From positions 124,001-188,000 of the forward strand of contig WHVA01000062.1 in the NCBI GenBank assembly GCA_015179125.1: 64,000 nucleotides of DNA, read 5' to 3'. A program made the translations under genes and the position numbers. Under the pieces are notes generated by a model that saw nothing but the letters and a program-made list of their open reading frames with translations, did not search any database and had not been told where the DNA came from. Positions 10,901 through 21,852 of the stretch are shown here, piece after piece; positions within the stretch are counted from its first letter, which is position 1, and every line of letters starts with the position of its first letter. Source of the DNA: Gautieria morchelliformis (Eukaryota; Basidiomycota; Agaricomycetes; Gomphales; Gomphaceae).

Positions 10901-13677
10901 TGTTGTTCCAGTTGTTTAACATCCCGAATGTCCTTTTTGGCCACCATTTTCCGTTTTCGTTTACCGTTTCGACTTGCGCGAGTTCCCAGGGTGCTCGTCT
11001 TTTACATTTTAAATGACCTCTTGTATCCATCTTGAGACACGCTTGCGGTGAATGTGCATGTACTTGTAGTGTTCTCGCCAAACTTTTCACGACGGCCCCA
11101 ACGGATTTCAGGAATTCAGCTTTACGAGGATCCAGAGGCCTCGAGTACGCGGAAGCTCTATCTTTGTGCGTCTTTTTCGTTTCAGCGTATTCCTTTTCCA
11201 ACTCCTCTTCCGTTATTCCTTCCACGTGGGTGGTAATAGCACTTCTGATGAAAGAGCACATTTTCTTCCGAAAGCTCTCTGTTCCCAGCATTTCCTGCAT
11301 TTGTGTCAATGTTGGAGCGCCCTCTAACCACAACAATAAGTGTAAGTGCAGTGACCCTCTTCCCTGGGCTTCGACCATCCCTATGTAACCAGCCACACGA
11401 CCAAAGATACCTGTTTGACGAGTGATACGATGATACCGGTTCACGGAAATCCCGTACAATTCTTGTAGAACCATGATCACAGACATGTGAAAATATTGCG
11501 CAGCAGCAAAAGGATTCGACGCAGCGTTTATTGCCCGTTGTGTACGATCCGGTCCAGCTGTCGCAAAAAAATGATCCATGTCAATTTCTTCCCCTGCTAG
11601 AATTTGTACGATGGGATCGTCGGTGTCGGCAAAGTTTAACGTAATCCATAATGATGCAGGGTTCTTCATCAAGGTCATCCCGTAAATTTTTGATCGAGTC
11701 GCTGCCCTGGACTCGTCTGTTCCGATCACCTTCCTTCGACTGGCCGTCACGACCTTTCATAAATTCTTTATTCGAGGGTTGCTAAATGGTACTCGACGAC
11801 GTTCCTCGTCTGCTGCCATTAACAAATCCCGGGTCGATATGTTCTTAAAATCGTTATTTTGTGAAATAAAGTACCGCTGATTGACCTATGAGGGGTTGTT
11901 TTTTTTTTTTAGTATATATATTCCTTTTATCGCTTATTCCCCACCAACTCACTTGTAATTCGGCAGATTGGCAAACTTGTCTCTTTTGTATCACTCCAAA
12001 CACTTGAAAGATAAATGACATATGGCGTGAAAAACGATGGTCATCATATTGCAACGCCCATAGAGCATGTTCGACGTAAGACACATTGCGGGGTCTGTCG
12101 GTTTCGAACCCACCTTCTCCATATGGAAATAGGTAATGGTAGGCTCCAAGAAGATGGTTTGATAAACTGTCGACTCCATCTGAGACAACGCCTTGTTCGT
12201 TACGACGACTATACTCATTGATGAATCCTCCTCCTCGCCGATACAGATAACCGTGTTCTTCGTCGGCGTCCTCAGTCGATGCTTCCGCAGTATTTTGTAA
12301 AGCATTTTCCACCATTGTTGTCGACATTACATCTTCGCCGTTAACATCAACAACTCCGAGTTCTTGAATTGGTATGACTGCGGGCTCCTCCGTTTCGTCA
12401 TCTGACATAGGCGTGTCGGTATCTTTATATAGAAAAATTATCAACAACGATTAATCATTTAACACTAAAGTTACCGACCTTCTTCCTTCTCTTCCTCTTC
12501 ATCATCGATGACAAATTCCAATATCGTTCCTCGTTGTTCATCTGCTAGAATGTGCAACGAGTTATCGATCTTTACATTCTCCATGATAGCTTTCGGTATT
12601 CCTCCAACCGGGAGCTGACAAATAGCTTCCATATCGATCTCCACTCCTCCATATAACGTGTTATGACTCTTCAACCACTGTAATGCCTCCAACACCCGCT
12701 TCCTTCTTACTTGCAAAATACCCTTCAATGTTCTTTCTTTCACGTTTCGCGGGCCAATTAACGTCACCAATATGATGGCGGCCAATATAGAAGGTTTGCT
12801 GGGCAGTAAGAATCCCATCGCCATACTTGCTACTTGTCCTGGATCTAACCGGTACGTGGACACGTTACCTCGAAGACCACTGCTTAATTGTCGTTCATCC
12901 CATCCACTTCTTCCTCTTTGTTTTGGGTAAAGCTTAACGATATAAGCAGCAGGATAAAACCGTGAAATGAGCACCTGCTCCGGAAGAGTCAACAAAGACA
13001 ACTCGAACGGTACCGGTCCTATCCACATGTTATTTGATAACGATAATGGAGGACGCCGTCCATCACACAAGCTATCCCAACACTCATAACATATTTGTCC
13101 GTGTCTCCGTTCTCTGTCCTTCGCGAGTGCTGGTCCATGCAACAACATATTTTGCGTTAATTCATGATTCTGATTCCTCTTTGCAGGCATTAGCATCTCC
13201 GGGTGAGGGATATCCTTCACCGTGCTGGAACGGGTCTTGATTTTTTCCATTCGACGTGCACACACACAACAAACCGTTTGCTGTATGTAAGCGTTCGATG
13301 ATTTATTGATAAATTTTCCCAACCACTCCAATTGAATTTGAAGGTCGACGGGTTCCAAGTACGTCGAGTTATCTTTTACTGAATTCCAAAGATGCGGTCT
13401 TTTTGATTCGTGAAATGCTTCGTCTTCATCCCTCTTCCTTTTTTTGGAAAATTCGAGATCGACTTTATACTGCATAGCTTGCAGTTCGACCTCAACCTTT
13501 TTCCTCTTTCCTACATCCAATACCCGTTGTTGCAAATCCGCTGGCAATTGTGATATTAACTTCATCACTTCTATCCTGGTTCGAATCACCCTGGCCACCC
13601 AGTTTACCTCGGGCAACGTTTGGGCGATCTCCAAAACGGTTAACGATGATAATTCGTCGTTAATACTGGAACCTTCG
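7912..13677 (-). pseudogene. Helitron RepHel replicase-helicase, lightly damaged
   Basis: One transposase in several exons. The N-terminal part (13677-12479) carries a DUF6570-like region with Zn-binding pairs CCVC and CYEC. Introns read as 12478-12423, 11952-11877 (GTGAGT donor) and 10500-10432 (GTAAGT...CAG). The Rep part (11750-10501) has the HUH motif HLHLLLWL and the tyrosine motif WYTTKYAVKK, which nick and join single-stranded DNA. The C-terminal 785 residues are a PIF1/SF1B helicase: Walker A GSGGVGKS, Walker B LFVDEIS, GDFHQFPP, and a C-terminal YKAQGQT...VAISRGRS block. Two defects are seen: TGA at 11757-11759 between RIKNL and KVV, and a one-base frame change near 10360-10375. The true start probably lies in an upstream exon. 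The call is certain, activity doubtful. Confidence 0.9.
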
Positions 13678-13689
13678 TAAAATGAAAAT

Positions 13690-14544
13690 TGACATCCTAT
13701 GCCAGATATATATTGTTAAATCCTTATGACTCTTTTATTGCTACTGCCATTTACCTTCGGGCTCCATACGATTTTACAATGTCGTGTGTTTGAAAGTTAA
13801 TTCGTCTCGCCTTTGTAAGCAGGTGCTCCTAACAATTTTTTTCAATTTCCTCCCTGAAACCCAAACCAAATATGTCCCCTAAATTTGTCGTCATTATGAA
13901 AAATATCCTGCTTTCACGATAAAATCTCCTGTGACTATGCCTGCACGGCGACGCCCATCTCTACCAAAAATCCTCTTTGTGTTGTCAACAGAAAATACGA
14001 TAGGGCCGATGAACGAAGAACTTACGCAGTTAAGAAGTAGTGTGTATACGGATCGATACGGAGGAATGACACCTCGTCATGACCCTTTTCACGACAGTGT
14101 TGTAAAATCAATATTGAGGTGAAGACAAGGGTCGACGTCCACTTAGAAGAGAAACATTAGCGGACAAGATAACAATTGACATTTGCAGTTTATACCCGGA
14201 CGAGAGTGTTGGGTTACACTGAGAAATTCATCGCTTAATATTTCTTCATGATTGTATGCCCTTCCTTCTTTACATATGACGTCGTTTTGAAGTCAACGGT
14301 TTCATCACTTTAAATCGTTCCACCGGATGAGTAAGTAAAGTCTCTCCTTCCCCTTAAATGCCGCTTTTAAGTATGTATGTAATTGCGGACCTCGTCCGAT
14401 TGTTTAAAACATTTCATTTTTTTTCTCCGTGTTTATTACCTCTATCCTCCCTCCATCCCCCTTTGAATCGCTATAAATCACGTTATTTAGTCTGACCTCT
14501 CAATTCAGCTCGCGTTTCGTTGCTCGTCTACCGTACTCGTCGGC
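13690..14544. other. Divergent intergenic region of the Helitron
   Basis: AT-rich stretch between the RepHel gene (leftward) and the unrecognised gene (rightward). A 63-codon plus-strand ORF at 13931-14122 is present but has no recognisable motif, and I do not call it a gene. It probably holds both promoters; a pyrimidine-rich tract at 14405-14470 precedes the rightward gene, typical of fungal promoters. Confidence 0.4.
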
Positions 14545-14548
14545 ATGG

Positions 14549-15623
14549 ATGTCGACATGGATGTCAAAAAGGTCATCAAGTTGATGAAACGAAACCATTT
14601 CTACGTTTATCCCTGACATCCTTCAAGACATCTCCTGGGAACCCATCGGTAAATCGACGATAGCCTTTGATAAAAAGGCGAACCAAGAGGCTACTTTCGT
14701 TTTCCCCGCGAAAGTTACTTATGACAAGTCCTTAAATTTTAATCCTAATGCCAATAACTACTAAATCTAACCAGATTCTTTATGGGGCCCCTGGGCGCAT
14801 ACTCCCCTCATTATGGGAGTATCGAAAAATGCAAGTATCGAATGACTTGCGCTGCTCCTGACGACAAGACGTTATCCGACATTTTTCAACGCGGCGTTGA
14901 AATTTTTAAAATGCTTCAAGACTCTATAGCGAAAACATCCAATCACCAATTCCTTCTCGATTCAAAACAAAACGAAGATCGCATCATCGTCAGTCTTCCT
15001 GTTTTTGAAAAAAGAGTTCGTTTACTTCCATATTTTTATGACATCTTTCTTACAACTTTAATAAATTAAGGATGTTCCGATTATGCCTCACACTTATTTG
15101 GAAGACCTCGTACAAAACAAAAGTACTTTGCGTCCCTTACTTTTTGAAATCTACTTATCGTCGTACCAAAGATTCCGAAACTGTTTTCGACGACGACCAA
15201 GCGGATTCCAAATCTAAATTGGACGACATCATGAAAAATTATCCAGTTCCTTCCGAATATAAAGAACAATTCGACGCCATTACTCCCAGCTATTCGGTCA
15301 ATGAACTGCCTATCTATCACAAGAACAAATTCGTGCCTCCACATTCGACGACTAAAAAACTTGAAAATGCCGTCGTCGAATTACACGTCGCTATCACTCA
15401 TAACTATATGAGGAGAGATTGCGACAAATTTGATTCTTTCAATGCGAACATTCGTGAAATATTCGTCCTCATCCCCGGTTCTCCAAAATCTCTGTCTCCT
15501 TACAAACGAAAGAATCCTCGTGATGGTCCCCTTCTTCCCCACCCTTCGACTTCCACCTCAGAAGATGATGTTGAAGAAGGCCCGTCCAAAAAAACGGCCA
15601 GGAGATCGAAAGATGTTGACTAA
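14549..15623 (+). CDS. Unrecognised spliced gene carried by the Helitron
   Basis: I do not recognise the product. A five-exon model is open throughout: 14549-14579, 14628-14727, 14775-15015, 15071-15122 and 15172-15623, giving 291 residues. All four introns are 47-55 bp, start GT and end AG, but several donors are non-consensus (GTTGAT, GTCCTT) and three acceptors are AAG, like one RepHel intron. The middle has a conserved-looking globular stretch (FVFPAKVTYD, YGSIEKCKYRMTC). The C-terminus is Ser/Thr/acidic, ending in a basic tail (PSKKTARRSK) that could be a nuclear signal. It diverges from RepHel. Plant and animal Helitrons can carry RPA-like or OTU/endonuclease genes; whether this is an equivalent is unknown. 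The start codon could also be ATG 14545 or 14557. Confidence 0.55.
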
Positions 15624-16518
15624 CTTTCGTCGTTCGTATTTCTCTCATGATGAATTGTCTTGAAATTGTACATCGAATGTTATCATCAATGTATACTACT
15701 TTTTTACTTCATCACTTGTAATGACGATACGTAAAAAAATCACTTTTTATGACAACTATCAACATAAATTTCACTTCGAAAATGTCGGCACAAATTACAA
15801 TTTTCGTTCATTCATACATTTTTATTAACGTCATTCTTCAATCGACCTGAAAACCTGTCAAACGTTACTGATATACACTTTTCAATACAATCCCGCTCGG
15901 ATTCCATTCTGAAATAAATAGTTTAACGCACTCCCGATCATTTTACGAACTTAAATGATTGTATACCTCGTTGCAACAATACTCGCACTCAAAATTCCTT
16001 CAACCTTACAACACTAAATCCACTATAAACTTTTGATGCCTATCATGAAAGATAAATTTACGCTAACCTTTTTCAACGATTCCACTTTCATTGTAAATGC
16101 TTATACTGAAATCGTGACCCTCCATGTCTTCCGCATCAAACATCCAAATCATCACCTTAAAGATTCAATTGCTTTATTTCCATCTAAAATAAACAAATCC
16201 TCACCATATCGTCACCTCGTCTCTGATGTTCAACCAGGACGATATAATACATCTACCATTCCTTCTGAACATTAACAGTATTTCACATCCTCAGTATCAT
16301 ACCTCTTTCTTTTTCCAACCTTCCTTAGCGTTGCGAAAAGAAAAGTGAACGCTAGCTGACAGAGACAGGATCCCTTCGTCAATACATATCTTCCAACGAT
16401 GACATCATTACTCTAAATCGCCCCGTATGACTCTAAAACTAAACATCGACGTGTGGATTTTCTAAATCTTTCTGAGTTACCCTAGACCCACTCATATTAC
16501 GAAGTTTAAAAGTCCATC
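15624..16518. other. AT-rich 3' flank inside the Helitron
   Basis: No gene can be supported. An 80-codon plus-strand ORF at 16033-16275 has no recognisable motif and may be chance or a decayed exon. The composition is AT-rich like the rest of the Helitron and unlike the GC-richer T3 elements. Confidence 0.4.
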
Positions 16519-16551
16519 GACAAGGGCTTCGTCGGCAGCGCCGGCCTCTAG
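16519..16551. other. 3' terminal region of the Helitron: hairpin and CTAG
   Basis: GACAAGGGCTTC is followed by CGGCAGCGCCG (4-bp stem) and then CTCTAG. A hairpin a few bases before CTRR is the standard Helitron terminator. Confidence 0.8.
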
Positions 16552-17644
16552 TCACATGAGCGTGGGAGTTTCTTACATACTCTTAGCTTTACTGTCACAG
16601 AGCTGTGACTTTAACCCAATATAGCAATAGACCCTTCCACAGCCTTCCAATAGTTTCCAAACCTTTCCTGAAGCTTCTCTAAGCTTCCACAAGGTTCTTC
16701 ACAGTAGTAGAAGCCTCTACAAGGTTCCTAGCAGTAGTTACATAAGCTAGATAGATGCAGTATAAATAGCCTGCAGTTTTAACAGTGAAGCAATCAATCA
16801 TCTTTCACCCAAACCACTCATACCTTGAGTAATTGAAGTGTGACTTCAACACAGCCTTGTACCGAAGTACTGGCTCACTGACTTGGCTACAGTCTAAGAT
16901 TGCAGCAACTCTGATTGGCTCTGAGTAGTACAAGAGTGCTCTATTTTAATTGCACCAGGCTCTGAATAATCGCGCTGCAAACAGCAACATTACTAAAAGT
17001 AACTGATTAGTAATCCTGTACCATTAGACACCACTCTGAGCAGTGATCTAATAGTCTTGGTTATTAGTTATTCAATTCACGCAATAGTTTATTAACTTAA
17101 CTCTGAGTTAAGTGGGTTAATAGCCTTTTGAGTAATTGATCTTTCTTGATCAATCAACACACTGCAGATATTAACCTAACTCAGGGTAAGTGAGTTAATA
17201 TCCTACGTTTGTTGAGTTGGAAAACCAGAAAAGCCACGAGAATAGTGACATACTTGAACTGAGGAAGAGTTCAAGCGCAGAACTATCTTTTCACATCTTG
17301 GGGATTATTGTTGTCTTTAATTCACTCGACCCGTGGTCCTAAGACTCTATGTAGCTTTCCCCCTTAAAGTATCTGGACCCTTGGACGCCTAATAACATTC
17401 TTTGACCTCACAAAGTATTGCACAATCTGAGAACTACACGTGTTCAGTTAAATCTCTATTGCTACACTTCCTGTACCAATACTGATTCTGATTGTTCACC
17501 GGAGTATAATTTCTTAATTGGGTTCTCCGTTAAAATAGTTTCAAAGCTTGTGTGTGCTTGTAAAGTCAAATCTCTGATTGAACTTTAGAATTGTGTTTAA
17601 CACCACAGTTTTACATTTAGTTCAACGGGTTCCAAAACAGTGAG

Positions 17645-18905
17645 TCTGTTTCGGACCTTCCTGTCTATCCAGTCCATGTACTTGCACGGTATTCCTCTCC
17701 TGCGCATGTTGTGAGTCAGTCTTTCTAGTACGATGCTTGAGAAGGCCCCCTTGATATCCAGATACAGTACTCCCAGAACCTTCCCCCTTCTCCATGCATC
17801 CTTCACTTGCCCTATCACATAGTGTATGGCGTCTGTGGTTGTCTGTCTCGGTCTGCAGCCAAAATGGTTGTCGGGTAGCAGTCGGTATCTCTCTGACATC
17901 ATCACCAGATCCTCTGCCACACATGCCAATAGGACCTTGCCTATCGTGTCCAGCAGGGCTATGTGTCGGTACGCCCCTGGGACCGTGTAATCGGCTTTCC
18001 CTGGTTTTTGCAGTACTTTTGTGATGGAATCTCTCCACTCTGCCAGATACACCTCGAGGTCGAAGGTGGCGTGGAATAATGGGCCTATGTAAGGTAGCAG
18101 GATGTCAATGCACTGTTTTATCATCTCGTTCGGGATACCATTTTCTCCCGAATCTTTGAATCGGTTAAGCCTGTTCACTGCTTTCCATATCTGCTCGTCA
18201 GTTATCAGCTTGTATTTGAACGCTGGAGGAGGGTACTCGTAGTCTGTCGGGATCTGTTCTGCTACGCCCATTGGTTTGGGGAAGAATGTGTCGAACAGCA
18301 TGTCTGCCTTCTGCTCGTTCATTTCTGCTACTTCTTTCATGCCGTTCTCCTTGCGTGTCTCCATCGTTGGCGCCCTCGCTAGTCCCCCGTCAGATGCGCC
18401 CACCGATGTGTACCTCTGCACCGTCCAGACCGTTTTTTGGTCTATGCTCTCGAGGAATTCCCCCCAGTGCTCTCTTTTCGACCCCTCTATTGCCTCTGCG
18501 TAGTCGTTTCTAGCACTTCTGTACTCCTCGTGCGATGGGTGTGTCAGATCGTAAAAAATCCTTTTCGCATATGACCTTCTCCCCAGGCGCCTCGTTTCCA
18601 CTCTTTTCTGAGTGAGCTGTAGCGACCACCATCGTTTCACATGTGGTGATAGTTTGCTCTTCAGCACTACCTCCTCTGTAGTGTCCAGTATCGCTGTGAT
18701 CAGTGCTCCCAAGTGTTGGTGGAACTGCTGTTGGTTGATCGACGTTGGGTCTCTGATGTTTTCCTGCAGCTTCATTCCAAGTACTTTGTTGTATTCTTTC
18801 CAATCCACTTGTCTATAGTTGTGCTTGGGGCCCTGCTCGTTGGTCCCTACGGTAGCGTCTATTGCAGTATCTATAGGGTAGTGGTCGCTCTTTCGGTACT
18901 GTCAT
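17645..18905 (-). pseudogene. LINE ORF2 reverse transcriptase, N-terminal half
   Basis: The ORF encodes the linker after the endonuclease (VDWKEYNKVLGMKLQENI) and RT fingers/palm: PGAYRHIALLDTIGKVL, HFGCRPRQTTTDAIHYVIG and YLDIKGAFSSI, whose Asp is the first catalytic acid. It stops in LTR-D sequence (from VLEPVEL onward) because LTR-D inserted after NRLT. Near 18890-18905 the frame shifts relative to the endonuclease (YRKSDHYPIDTAID is in another frame), an independent inactivating lesion. Confidence 0.85.
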
Positions 18906-19256
18906 GCAGCTGATCAGCCTCTCTACCAGCGAAGGTGATGTAAAAACATTATCTGTTCGGGTGTGATTTCCTGTGGCCATCGCCTTGAGCGTGGGGACCT
19001 CCTTTGGCAGCATCATGTGTAAGTCGTGTTCCGCTATGGCATCCAGCAAGATTTGTTCCTCGTCGAGGTTAGCTCTGGTGAATAGATGCGAGTTACGTAG
19101 CTCATCCCACATCAGGTGGTGCATATTGAAATCCCCTAACCAGATCATCCCTTCTACCTCCCGCTCACGCGTGGTTCCTTCCACTGCTTGCTCTTGTATA
19201 TGTCTCCGTATCTCCCTAATAGGAAGGGCAGGCAGGACCATACAACCCACGGCAGA
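18905..19256 (-). pseudogene. LINE ORF2 endonuclease, C-terminal part
   Basis: The minus strand reads REIRRHIQEQAVEG, then IWLGDFNMHHLMWDE and GNHTRTDNVF. GDFN and the downstream SxxD-like element (here RTDNVF) are typical of the APE-like endonuclease that nicks target DNA for LINE priming. It ends abruptly near 19220-19256, where the sequence switches to the inverted 5' part of the LINE. Confidence 0.75.
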
Positions 19257-19462
19257 GGGGACGGATGGAGAGCAGAGGGAGCGCAAGAGGAAGAGGGCGG
19301 GGGGCAAATCCACACGTCGGCCACATGGATCAAGGCTGGGAAGAGAGAGAACAGGGAGAAGGCAGACAGAGCCAACTGGACGACTATGGCATCGGAATCA
19401 GCTGCGAGCAAACGCAGACAATACAGCAAGATGGAAACGATAACGACCCACCTCAAAGATGA
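19257..19462 (+). pseudogene. LINE ORF1 tail (inverted 5' segment)
   Basis: Plus-strand frame ending ISCEQTQTIQQDGNDNDPPQR then TGA at 19460-19462. Gly/Arg-rich and hydrophilic, as in the C-terminus of LINE ORF1 proteins. It runs opposite to the LINE on its left, and its stop overlaps the start of the next ORF by the four bases ATGA. Confidence 0.6.
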
Positions 19463-19786
19463 ACAGAAGCAACCAACGCATCCAAACGTTGAGAATCAGA
19501 CAACAAAACGTGAACAAATCTCTTATAGCAACGGCGGATGTATTAGCTAAGTGCACACCTGATCGATACGACATTCTCCCAATCCAGGAACCATATATTG
19601 ACTTTCTCAGAAGCTCCAGGGCCACACACAGCTGGTATCCTATATACCTGAAGACACACTACAACGACAGAGCTGTATGAACAAGGTCAATGATCTTGAT
19701 AAGCAAGAAAATAGCGACAAATGCGTGGGGGGCAGTAGACGTAGGATCACCAGATGTCACGGCAGTGAAAGTCAAAACAAACACGG
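19459..19786 (+). pseudogene. LINE ORF2 start with endonuclease N-terminus (inverted)
   Basis: It starts at the ATGA overlap and encodes TLRIRQQNVNKS, DILPIQEPYIDF (the catalytic QEP motif) and, after a TGA at 19678-19680, TRSMILISKKIATNAWGAVD and GSPDVTAVKVKTNT. The TGA lies where Arg is expected. It is cut at 19787 by the 3' LTR of T3-2. It lies head-to-head with the RT/endonuclease part at its left, the arrangement left by twin priming. Confidence 0.75.
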
Positions 19787-20264
19787 TGTAAGGGAAACCC
19801 TGGCTAGTTGTGGAGATCACACTACCACACAACTGACAAGGGGAAATCCAAAGTCTGTATAAATGAATAGAGTATACAAGAGAGGGGATTCTCACCTGAC
19901 AAGGGGAAATCCAAAGAGAAAAGTCTAAGGACCCCCGATGTCAGCGAGCCCATATTATACTACGCTGCGCAGCCAGGGACAACACTTGGCACCCGCAATC
20001 AACCCTGCATCTACCTGACCTCCCTGACCCTTGATCGACCCTTGATGCCACCTATTATGCGAGTCGCTTAATTTCCGACACTGTTCTGAGAGTGGAAGTC
20101 GGAAATTGGAGTGGAACTGGCAAAGCGAACAGAACTGGTGGAAGTTCTCCCAGAAGCGGAATCATTTCCGAAAGCGGAGGTGGAGATGGAATTGGAAACG
20201 GAACCGGAGTCGGAACTGGGTGTGGTGTCGGAACTGGAAATGGAAAACAGGGTGTCCCCTGACA
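19787..20264 (-). repeat. LTR-A, 3' LTR of T3-2
   Basis: 478 bp, TGTAAGGGAAACC...CCCCTGACA on the plus strand. The T3-2 pol frame runs on into it to a stop at 20068. It is preceded in element sense by a purine run (AGAGGGGGGGTGA). Confidence 0.9.
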
Positions 20265-20278
20265 TCACCCCCCCTCTA
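20265..20278 (-). other. Polypurine tract of T3-2
   Basis: On the minus strand the sequence next to the 3' LTR is AGAGGGGGGGTGA, the usual plus-strand priming site of LTR retrotransposons. The same tract borders the 3' LTR of T3-3 (50075-50088). Confidence 0.75.
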
Positions 20279-21852
20279 GCGTGCTGCGTCCTCGAAGCAC
20301 GGGACACGAGGGATTGAAATGCCAGTGAGCGGATTCGGCGAGGGGCACCAGGGTGTTTCCTATAGAACTTGCGGAGTTTGTCCGGAGCGGAGACATCTTG
20401 CTCCGGGACCCACGAATTCTCCTCATACCCATACCGTTCCCATTTCACGAGGAATTGGAGTCGTCCTCGCACAAACCGGCTGTCCAGGATCCGTTCCACC
20501 ACATAGTGCTCTTCCCCATCTACAATTTCCGGTTGAGGTGGCGGACGGGCCTTCCAACCTGGAATTGGGTCCTCAAGCATAGGGAGTAACTTCACCACGT
20601 TGAAGACGGGGTGGAGGCGGGACATGGACATCGGAAGTCGGAGGCGGTATGCATTCCGTCCAACTCTCCGCATCACTGTGAAGGGCCCAAGGTAGCGGTG
20701 GGCAAGCTTCTGCGAAGGGCGTGTGGTGCAGATGTCAATTGCGTCTAGATACACCTTGTCTCCAACTTGGTACTCCGGGGCAGGAACCCGGCGTTGGTTG
20801 TAGTACCTTGCCATGTCATCCTTGGCCTTCGCAAGGGCCGACTTGGCTTCCGAAAGGGTGGAGTCCAAGCGGTCTCGGAACTCATTGACGGTCTCGAGTC
20901 GGGACTCCACCTGGCATGGCTCAAAGCCCATCTGCGGGTGTCGTCCGGAGTCAAGCATGAAGGGAGTCTGTTGTGTGGTGGAATGTACGTGGTTGTTGTA
21001 TTGGAATTCCGCCAGTGGAAGTAACTCATCCCAGTCATCCTGCCTCTCATTGACAAAGAGGCGGAGATATTGCTCCAACTCCTGATTGACATGTTCCGTC
21101 TGTCCGTCACCCTGCGGATGGTACGCCGTGGTGGTAGCCAGCTTTATGCCGAGCAGTCGGTAGAGCTCCCGAGTCAGTTCCGCGACAAACTGCGGACCTC
21201 GGTCGGAAACGACTTGCTTCGGGAGCCCATGCAGCTTCCAGACATGTGCAAGGAACAGGCGGGCCGCTCCGAGGGCTGTGATCGTCGTGTGCGTCGGGAT
21301 GAAGTGGGACACCTTGCTTACCGAGTCCATGACATTCATGATCGCGTCGTAGCCATGGGAACTGGGAGTTCAACGATGAAGTTGACACTGATGGTGTCCC
21401 AGCGGGATTCTGGAATCGGGAGTGGAACAAGTTCTCTGATGGGCGGATGTCGCTGTGCTTTGGTTCGGAGGCAAAGGTCACATGTCTTCACATACTGTCC
21501 AATGTAGCGGGACATCTGAGGCCACCAGTAGTTCCGAGCCACCAACTCCAGCGTCTTCCACCTGCCAGCATGCCCCACGACCCGTGTGTCATGGTGCTGG
21601 GACACAATGCGGCGGCGGAGGTCCGCCCCACCTGGAACATAGACCTTGCCTCTGCAGTGGAGCAGCCCATCACGTTCCGACCATTCCGCTGCCCGTACAG
21701 ACGGCGAGTGCCCTTTCCAAAGTTCCTCCACTGCCTTCACCACCGACTCCTCCTTCTCTCCATTCCGGTACTGCCTCCGGATGTCCCGGAGCATTTCCGC
21801 TTCCGCCCCAACTGCAGTCACTCCCTCTAGGGAGCGGATTGCAAAGAGACTA
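20265..21852 (-). pseudogene. T3-2 pol: integrase and chromodomain
   Basis: It encodes the end of the RNase H-integrase linker, the integrase zinc finger ([13 protein letters not shown]...CDLCLRTK), the core with DRGPQFVAEL and its catalytic acids, and a C-terminal chromodomain (HYVVERILDSRF...RLQFLVKWERYGYEENSWVP). Chromodomains direct integration to marked chromatin. A small deletion or frameshift near 21336-21365 (LPVPMATT instead of LPESHGYD) breaks the frame inside the core. T3-1 inserted at 21852 with TSD GACTA. Confidence 0.9.

Larger units (their letters stand above)
7145..16551. mobile_element. Helitron (9.4 kb), rolling-circle transposon
   Basis: The element sits exactly between A (7144) and T (16552) of an LTR-D copy whose uninterrupted form reads CACATGATAATCACATGAG at 53203-53221. 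There is no target duplication, as expected for Helitrons. The 3' end is CTAG, preceded by a small hairpin (CGGC-AGC-GCCG). The 5' end is TTCCCTTGTC rather than the usual TC. Inside are a RepHel gene on the minus strand and an unrecognised spliced gene on the plus strand, transcribed away from each other. Confidence 0.9.
6804..17639 (+). mobile_element. LTR-D solo LTR, copy 2, split by a Helitron
   Basis: LTR sequence occupies 6804-7144 and 16552-17639. It starts TGTTAGGGATCG, ends GGTTCCAAAACA, and is flanked by GTGAG at 6799-6803 and 17640-17644. Its two halves are collinear with the uninterrupted copy at 52781-54297. It inserted into the RT domain of the LINE. A TATAAATA box lies at 16761-16768. 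Confidence 0.9.

Noticed and set aside
13931..14122. 63-codon ORF in the Helitron intergenic region
   Set aside because: Short, no motif, no splice partner found; kept only as a note.
20111..20317. Open frames of 60-90 codons on the strand opposite the LTR-A tail (Glu-rich or Gly-rich)
   Set aside because: They are antisense shadows of the TTCCGA repeats; all frames across such short-period repeats tend to stay open.
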